64,000 nt of DNA, from positions 1-64,000 of the forward strand of contig JAKSDA010000012.1 of assembly GCA_022360315.1 (NCBI GenBank). Direction: 5' to 3'. The first letter of the stretch is position 1. Each line of letters begins with the position of its first letter. This DNA is from Pseudomonadota bacterium. Its GTDB lineage: Bacteria > Myxococcota_A > Polyangia > Haliangiales > Haliangiaceae. Below, one piece after another: positions 54,001 to 63,000 of this stretch. The position numbers and the translations under genes were made by a program. The notes under the pieces are model-generated. The model ran no database searches. It was not told the DNA's origin and saw only the letters and a list, made by a program, of their open reading frames with translations.

Positions 54001-57000
54001 GAGGGTCGCTGATCGACAGCCTCGAGGCGATGTATCTCGCCGGTGTCGAGCCGGCCTGGGATGCGGTATACGCGGCAACCCAACCGCTTCATTTATCGGG
54101 CCAACTTTTCGGCGCAACGTTTGGCGATGCGGTCGCTGCCGGCGATCGAAGCACCGGCTGCGCCGTCGATCGCCGGCAAGACAGCTCAGCCGAACGGCCG
54201 GGTCCCGAGCACCACCTGGTTGTGATCTCGGCAAAATCGGCCCAGGCACTGGCCGGGCAGGCGTTGTCTCTACGTCACCACGTTGCCTCTCACGCTCGAT
54301 TCAGCCTGCCCGATATCGCGTACAGTTCGGCCACGACGAGAACTCATTTTGGCCACCGCCTGGCAGTTGTCGCGCACAGCCGTGACCAGTTACTCGAAGC
54401 CCTCGACGCCGCCTCGGCGGGCACTTCGCACGCTGCGCTGGTGCGCGGTCAGGTCGGGCAAGGCGGCAGGCTGGCATTTGTGTTTCCCGGCCAGGGCTCG
54501 CAGTGGCCGGCTATGGGCCGGGCTCTGCTCGCCGAGGCACCCGCCTTTGCCCGGGCCCTGCGCGCCTGCGATGCCGCCTTGCGACCCCATACCGGCTGGT
54601 CGCTCCTCGACCTCGTGCACGGCAAACTCGCCGGCGAGCGTTCGTTTGACAGCATCGATGTGGTGCAGCCAGCCCTGTTTGGTATGGCGGTGTCACTGGC
54701 CGCACTGTGGCGTTCGTTCGGCATCGAACCCGATACGGTCATCGGGCTCAGCCAGGGAGAGGTCGCAGCTGCATGTGTGGCGGGAGCTCTGTCTCTCGAA
54801 GACGCTGCCCTGGTCATCGCCAGGCGGAGCCAGATCATGCGAACGGTCAGCGGTCGCGGCGCCATGGCGGCAATCAACCTCTCGGTGGCCGAGTTGACGC
54901 CGAAATTGCATCAGTTCAACCGGCGATTGAGCATCGCTTCGAGCAACGGGCCCGACTCGACTGTGGTATCGGGAGATGCCGAGCCGCTCGTCGCACTGCT
55001 GGCCGAGCTCGAGCAAGATAACGTTTTTTGCCGCCCGATCCGCGTCGATATCGCGTCTCACAGCCCCCACGTGGAGCCGCTGCGCGACCAGTTGATCGAG
55101 GCCCTTGCCCCGGTACAACCGAAGATCGGCACCGTTGCCATGTATTCCACCGTGCTCCGCCAATGGCTGCGCGGGCCCGAGCTCGATACGGGCTACTGGT
55201 ACCACAATCTGCGCGATCCAGTGCTCTTTGCCCAGGCCCTCGACGATCTGGTCGCCGCCGAACACCGCGTTTTCGTCGAGATAAGTCCCCATCCACTGAT
55301 GACGCTGTCGATCTCGTCGATGGTCGGCGACGCGGACATCGACGGAACCGCGGTGGCTTCCCTGCGCAGAGGTCAGGGAGGGCTCGAGCAGTTTCTGCTC
55401 GGCCTGGCCCGACTTCACACCCGGGGGCGTCCACTGGACTGGACTCGCATCCATGCGCCCGGTTGCCGCCGAGTATCACTGCCGACCTATGCCTGGCAGC
55501 GGCAGCGATACTGGGTAGAGACTGCGCCAACCGCGCTGGATAGCGCGGCGCGGACACCCTCGCAGCCGATGCGACGCCATGGTCGCAGGGCGCGGTTGGG
55601 CCACCGGCATCCGCTCCTGGGCCGCTCGTTCACCGCCGGTGACAGCGCCAGTTCGAGGTATTGGGAAATCACCATTGGACTGGATGAGTTTCCCTATCTG
55701 GCCGGCCACAAGCTGGAAGGCGCCGTGGTGTTGCCCGGAGCAGCCATCGTCGAGCTGGCCTGGGCGGCCGGCCAAAAAATGGTTGGTCGAACGTCCCGGC
55801 AGCGAATGCGAGGTGGAGCTCATACGGAGCAGACCGGTCGGGCGGCCGCCGATTCGGCCGGCAACGAGCTGCCGATCGTCCTCGACGATGTCGTCTTTGA
55901 ACGGGCGGTGGTGCTTCACAACGCGTCCGAGCAGAGGCTCCGGCTCGACGTGGACCGGGACGGGCTGGGCGAATATCGCTGGACCCTCAAACAGGCCCGT
56001 GGTGGACACCACGAAAGACGAGATAACGGACCACAGCCTGGAGACGATAGCGGGGACGATGTCCGTACCTGGATCGCGTGTGCCCGCGGCCGGATCCGCC
56101 TGGCCACTCCCGGCGATCATGGCGACCCACCAGAGGACCCCCGGCGTATCGCCGAGCGCTGTACCGAGAGATGGGACAGCTCTCGAGTCTACGACAAGCT
56201 GAGCGAGTATGGACTGCACTACGGTCCGGAGTTTCAGGGGATTCGCTCTCTGGAACTCGGTGCTGGTGAGGCGCGGATGAAGGTGCAGCTTGCCGCCGCG
56301 GCCGGTAGTGCAGCTGGTTATCTGGCCCACCCGGCGCTGCTGGATGCTTGTTTTCAGGGGTTCATCGTTCTGCTCGATTCTCTGCCACTCGACGGGCCGC
56401 TCCTTTTGATCGGTGCAGACAGACTGGTTCTCCACGACAGATTGCCCGACACTGTGTGGTGTCACGTAACGCTCACCCAATGCTCCAGAGACGGCCTCTG
56501 TTCGGCGTGTGCGTCGATACAGGTGACCGACGAGCACGATCGCCTGGTCGCCGCCATTACCGGTCTGGGCTGCCGGCCATTTGTGCAATCCGACCCGACA
56601 ATCGCCTCGGTTGATGCGGCTCTCATGAGTGTGAGCTGGGAGCGCGCTCCCTCTTTGCACCGATCTGCCGGCCAGATGGACCGGCGGGAAATGCGAGGCG
56701 GAGTTCGAGCCGAGCGAAGCGGCCGGGCGGCCGACTGCTCGATCGCTGACAGCTCCGATGAACCCGGCCAATGGCTTGTCCTTGCCGATGGTCGCGGTTT
56801 TGCCGCCGCCGTCGAAGCCGAGTTGCGAGCTCGTTCGGCCCAGGTGGTCACCATACCGGCGGCCGTCCACGATCGAGCCGGGAGCGGGCCGCATTCGGCC
56901 GATCCGGACGCCCTGCCGGCTTCGCTGGAACGGGCACTGCAAGGTGGCAGTATCCGCGGTATTGTCTATCTGCGCGGTCTGGACGATGTTTCCATGGATA

Positions 57001-60000
57001 CTCTGAGCGACCCTGTGCAGGCCGGCGCCCTGGGCTGGCCTGGAGCGCTGCAGGTTGCCAGGGTCGTCGCGGCCTGTCCGCTGCGCGAGATTCCCCGTCT
57101 GGTCGTGGTCAGTTGCCGGGCGGTTGCCGCGGACAATAGCCTCACAGTCCGTCCAGAGCAGGCCCTGTTGTGGGGACTCGGTGGATGTCTGGTCACCGAA
57201 TACCCGGAGTGGCGTTGCCTGCGAGTGGACATCTCGGATCCCGGGTCAACTGCCGAGGCCACTGCATTGGTCGACGAGGTTTTGGCCGAGACCGACGAGG
57301 ATCAGGTAGCGGTGCGCGACTCGCGGCGCTATGTGGCGCGTCTTTCGTCTCGCGCACTGGACGCTGGCGATCGGCCTACCCGCGTTCCGGCCGGCGACCG
57401 ACCCTATCGAGTGATTCGCGAGCGCCGTCTGACCACCGGTCCAAGGGATCGGGAGAGCTTTGTGCTGCGCGCATTCACCCGCCACCGGCCCGGGCCCGGT
57501 CAGGTGGAAATCGCGGTCGAGGCGGCCGGACTCGGCTTGTGGGATGTTCTCTACCGGCCTGCCGCAACCGCTGAAATATCGGATCGCGGCCCACAGCATG
57601 GGGTTGGATGGAGCTGTGCTGGCCGTATCACGGCTGTCGGCCGCGACGTCGACAGATTGCGGGTTGGCGATTCGGTGGTCGCGTTGACTCCGGGAGCGCT
57701 GGGTACCCACGTTGTGGCAGCGGCGGCCGTGACGTTCGAGCGCCCGGCGGCACTGACTCCGCGCCAGGCCGCCGGGATGGCCATGGGCCACCTGACTGCG
57801 TGCCATGGCCTGGTTCACGTGGCCCGATTGCAGGCCGACGAGCACGTGCTCATCTACATGGCAGAAACCGATATCGGCCGGGCTGCCATGCACTGGGCTG
57901 GCCGGGCAGGAGCCCGCGTACTGGCCGTGGCCGGCAGGCGAAACGGGCACGAATCTCTGGCCCGGGCCGCCGGGGACAGCGAGGTCCTCGATCTCCATGC
58001 CAGCGGTTTTGCCGAGCGAGTGCTGAGCCTGACCGGTGGACGGGGTGTCGATGTCGTTTTCGGCCCGCTGACCGCCAGCGCAGCCAGCAAGGCAGACCTT
58101 GTCATGAACGCCAGCGGACGCTTGATCGATGTCGGCTGCCGTGGGGTGGTCGGCAATGGCGCCGCGGACCTACCCCCCAACCGGACTCTGATTCGACTGG
58201 ACATACCCGCTCTTTTGGTCGACCGCCCGGATTCGATGCGCGACGCTATGCTGGAAGTGTTCGACGCTGTGCGAGCCGGCAAGCTGGCCGCTGGCCCCGA
58301 TGAGACCTTTTCGCTGCAAAACGTCGATGCCGCGGTGGCCCGGTTACAAAGCGGCACAATGGTCGGCGCAGCCGTCGCATCGCTGCCCGAGTCCGATGCG
58401 ACCGTGGAGGTCGCTCCCCGGGACATCCAGATTCGAGCCGACGCGACCTATCTCATCACCGGCGGCCTGGGTGGACTGGGTCTGTCGGTAGCGCAGCTTT
58501 TTTCGCAACTTGGCGCCACCCATCTACTGCTGGTCAGCCGCAGTGATTCTCTCGCCATCGAGCGCGTGCACGGATTGCAAGCCCTGCGCGCCCGGGGCAC
58601 GCGGGTCACCGTGGCGTGGGCCGACGTCGGCGATCGACAACGACTGAGCCAGGTGCTGCACAGCTCGATTCCCGCCGATAAGCCGTTGCGGGGCATTGTC
58701 CACGCAGCTGGCCTGCTCGACGATGCCATGCTCGGCGAGCAGACCGCCGAGCGTTTTCGCCGGGTCATGGTGCCCAAAGTGGCCGGGGCCTGGCATCTCC
58801 ATACATTGACGCAAACATGCGATCTCGACTTTTTTCTCTTCTACTCGTCAGTCGCAGTCCTCATCGGCTCTCCCGGTCAGAGCAACTACGTCGCGGCCAA
58901 CGCGTTCATGGACGCATTGGCCCATTACCGCAGGAGTCGAGGGCTGGCCGCCACCAGCATCAACTGGGGCCCGTTTTCTCGGCTTGGACTGGCGGCGGCG
59001 GACGACAACCGCGGCGCTCGACTGTCACAACGGGGTCTGCGAAGCCTCACTCCCGAAGACGGACAACAGTTGCTGCGCCGGGTCCTGGCGTCGAATCCAG
59101 TGCAGTTGGCCGCAGCCCCATTCGATGCCAACGAGTGGATCGATTTTTACCCCCAGCTGGCCGGCTGGCCCTATCTCGAGCAGCTCAGAGCCGAAAGCAC
59201 CAGCCGTCCCGGGCGCGGCGGCGACCCCGGCTTGTTGAATGCGCTGGAGCAAATGGACCTGGCTGCGGCGCGCGCAAGGCTGTGCGACCATGTCCGCGAA
59301 CAAGCGGCCCAGGTAGCTCGCCTCGACAAGGGCAGTATTGCCGAAACCATACCATTTGCCCAGCTCGGCATCGATTCGCTGATGGGCTTGGAGCTGAGAA
59401 ATCGGCTGAGCGCCTCATTGGGTATCAATCTGCCCTCGGTCCTGGTCTGGACGTATCCCACGGCCCGAGAAATGGCCAATTTTTTGGCTACGGCGCTCGA
59501 CCTCGATGGATCTGGCGGCATCCGGGCGATGCGCAAGGGCGAGCGGCAGCAAACCCAACCGTCTCACCACGGGCAAAAATTAGCCTTTACAAAAACCTCC
59601 GAGCAAAAATCCGACGAAAAATCGCCCGGCGGGCCACCGCCAGAAGGACAGCTGCAAGCCGAGCAGATCCAGAGCGGACAAGAGCAGGCCGTGTGGGACC
59701 TCGACGAGACCATCCCCGGCAATCACCTGAAGCGAGCGATCGCGCAAAAGCACAGTCCGCGACCGGCGCGAGCTCGACCGGATGCAGTGGTCAGTCAGTC
59801 CGCTGGCCGCGATCGCGGCCAGGCCGATAGGGACGAGCCCATCGCGATCGTGGGCATGGCGTGTCGGTTTCCCGGCGGGTCATCGTTGCATGCGTTCTGG
59901 CAGGGCTTGCTCGCCGGCGTCGATTCGGTGCGCAACATACCCCCTTGCCGCCGCAGTGGCGATGGCTCGCGATTTGGCCAGCTGCCCCGCTGGGCCGGCC

Positions 60001-63000
60001 TGCTCGATGATATTACCGGCTTTGATCCGCTCTTTTTCGGCATTTCTCCGCGCGAGGCGACCACCCTGGATCCCCAGCAGCGTCTCCTTCTCGAGGTCGC
60101 TTGGGAGGCGCTCGAAGACGCCGGGCTGGTTCCCGGCCAGCTCATCGGCTCGCCTACTGGCGTGTTCATCGGCCAGATGCATACCGATTACCAGCGTCAC
60201 GTGCTGCGTGGCGCCGCCACCGAGCTAAATGGCTTCAGCGTTACCGGCACCATGGGAGCCGCTGCAGCAGGCCGGCTGTCGTACTTCTTCGGCTTTCAGG
60301 GGCCCAGTCTCGTGGTCGACACCGCATGCTCGTCCTCGCTCGTGGCTCTTCACCTGGCATGTCAAAGCCTGCGCAATCGAGAATGCCGCATGGCCCTGGT
60401 GGGGGGGGTCAGCGCCATCTTGTCTGACGCCATTTCCGAGTGGACTGCGCGGACCCAGGCGCTTTCCCCCGACGGGCGCTGCAAGCCATTCGATGCCAGC
60501 GCAAACGGATTTGTCCGCGGCGAGGGATGTGGGGTCGTGGTGCTCGAACGCCTGTCTGATGCCAGGGCCAGCGGTGATACGCCACGGGCCCTGATCGCCG
60601 GCTCGGCGGTCAATCAGGACGGCAGGTCGACCGGATTGACCGCGCCCAATGTCCGCTCGCAGATCGCGCTGCTCCGCGACGCCCTGGAGCGGGCAGATCG
60701 CGAACCTGCCGCGGTGAGCTACATCGAAACCCACGGTACTGGCACCTCGCTCGGCGATCCCATCGAGGTCGAGGCGATCAAGGCGGTCTACGGCGCTTCG
60801 GCGCCAGCGCACTGCGAACAAGCGACCCTGTGGCTCGGGGCAGTGAAAAGCAACATCGGCCATCTGGAAGCAGCGGCCGGCATGGCCGGAGTGATCAAAA
60901 CCGTGCTGGCCATGCAAAACGGCGTCATTCCCGGCAATCTGCATTTTCGGACCCTCAATCCGCGCATCGATATCGCGGGCACCTCGCTGGGGTTCCCCAC
61001 TCGGCCCATTCCGTGGACCCCGGCCATCGGCAGACGGATCGCGGGAGTCAGTTCGTTTGGTCTCAGCGGCACCAATGGGCACGTTTTGCTCGAGCAGCCA
61101 TCATCTGTGCCCGGGCCGAGATCGGGATCGGTTGCCGGCCAGACGTCCCGGCAAGCAATGCGAAGCGGCGGTGCAGCCGGGCGGAGCGGCCGCGCGGCCG
61201 GCGATTCGATCGGTGATGGCAGTGACGGCGGCGATGTCGTGATCGTGCTTTCGGCCCAGTCACCGCCCGCCTTGACCGCTCAGGCAGCCCGGTTATACCG
61301 GTATCTGCACGACAATCCCGCCCTCGATCTGGCCGATGTGGCGGGCAGTCTGGCCACCACTCGATCGCACTTCGAACACCGGATCGGGCTGGTGGCGAAA
61401 TCCCGTGACCAGGCGCTCGCAGCTCTCTCGGCTGCAGCCGATGGCTGCGAGCACCCGTCATTGGTTCGCGGTGAGATCGGCAAAACCGGCAAAATCGTAT
61501 TTGTATTTCCCGGTCAGGGCTCGCAGTGGGTGGGCATGGGGCGGCGTCTTGTGCACGAGGCACCGATTTTCGCAGAAACCCTGCACGCCTGCGATGCGGC
61601 GTTGCGTCCTCACACTGGCTGGTCGCTGATCAGCCGGTTGCTGGACGAAGACGGTGAGCCATCTCTGGACCGCATCGACGTGGTTCAGCCGGTGCTCTTC
61701 GGCATGGCAGTGTCACTGGCGTCTCTTTGGCGTTCGTGGGGCATCGAGCCCGATATGGTGGTGGGGCACAGCCAGGGCGAGATCGCCGCAGCCTGTGTTG
61801 CCGGCGCCCTGAGTCTCGACCAGGCAGCTCTTGCCATCGCCCGACGCAGTCGCCTGCTGGGTCGGATCGCCGGTCAGGGAGCCATGGCAGTGATCGGTCT
61901 GCCGGGTCATCAACTCGAGCCCAGGTTGTCCGAATTGCGCGGTCAGCTGAGCGTGGCGGCCAAAAATAGCCCCGACTCCACAGTGGTTGCGGGAACCGTT
62001 CGGGCGATCGATGGGTTGATATCGGACTGCGAAAAAAATCATATTTTCTGCCGCCGGATCAATGTCGATATCGCCTCGCACAGTCCGCAAATCGAGCCCT
62101 TGCGCGAGGAGCTCGTGGCCGCCCTGGCGCCGCTAACCCCGCGGCAGGCTGCGATTCCGATCTTTTCCACTGCGCGCTGCCAGCTGATCGAAGGCGACCA
62201 GCTCGACGCTCGCTACTGGTACGACAATCTGCGCAAGCCGGTGCGTTTTGCCCAAGCGCTTGATGAACTGGTCGCTTCCGACCACCGCGTTTTTGTCGAA
62301 ATCAGTCCTCATCCGGTCCTGGTCTCCTCGGTGTCGCCGGTAGTACGTGATGCCGCGATCTCTGGCACGGTCGTCGCAACTCTGAGCAAGGGACGGGGCG
62401 GGCGCCGGGACGCCCTCATGGGACTGGCCCGGCTCCACGTTGGTGGCGTGGCACTCGACTGGAGCCGCGTGTTGCCGTCGTCCTGGCAGCGGGTGAGACT
62501 GCCGACCTACGCCTGGCAGCGGCAGCCGTACTGGCTCAGAGTCGAGAGAGAAAGCGGGCGCGAGGCCACCGGCGAATCGGCGACAGATCGCGCTGCTGCC
62601 AGCCAGGCCCGGCAATGGCTGTATCGCGAGGACTGGCGCCCGCTTGCCCCGCCGACCCGCTCCACCGGCTGCGAGGGAGATTTCTGGCCGCGCAATGATG
62701 GCGCAACCTGGCTGATCATGGGCAACCCCGGACCGCTGACCCGCGCGATTATCGCCCGACTGGAACAGATGGGACGCCGCTCTGTGCAGATATGCTCGAC
62801 TGGCGCGGGCACCTCGGAATCGGCCAGCGCAGATGACGATGCTATCGATCCGGCAGACTACCAGGCGTTGCGCAGTCGATTGCGCAACACTCTGCACGGC
62901 ATCGAAACGGTCGAGGGAGTGATCCATCTCTGGTCCATCGATGCTGCCCAGGACGATCGCACTGTCACCGAGGATGAGCTCGATAGCGCCCAGTCATTGG

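Noticed and set aside
52758..54092. A 444-codon antisense open frame across AT1
   Set aside because: Mostly shadow. It is useful only because it reads the inverted element copy in its own frame.
54120..54225. Possible element copy in the AT1-AT2 linker
   Set aside because: Shares GCCGGCGATCG-type words only; no end-to-end match and no TSRQ peptide in either strand.
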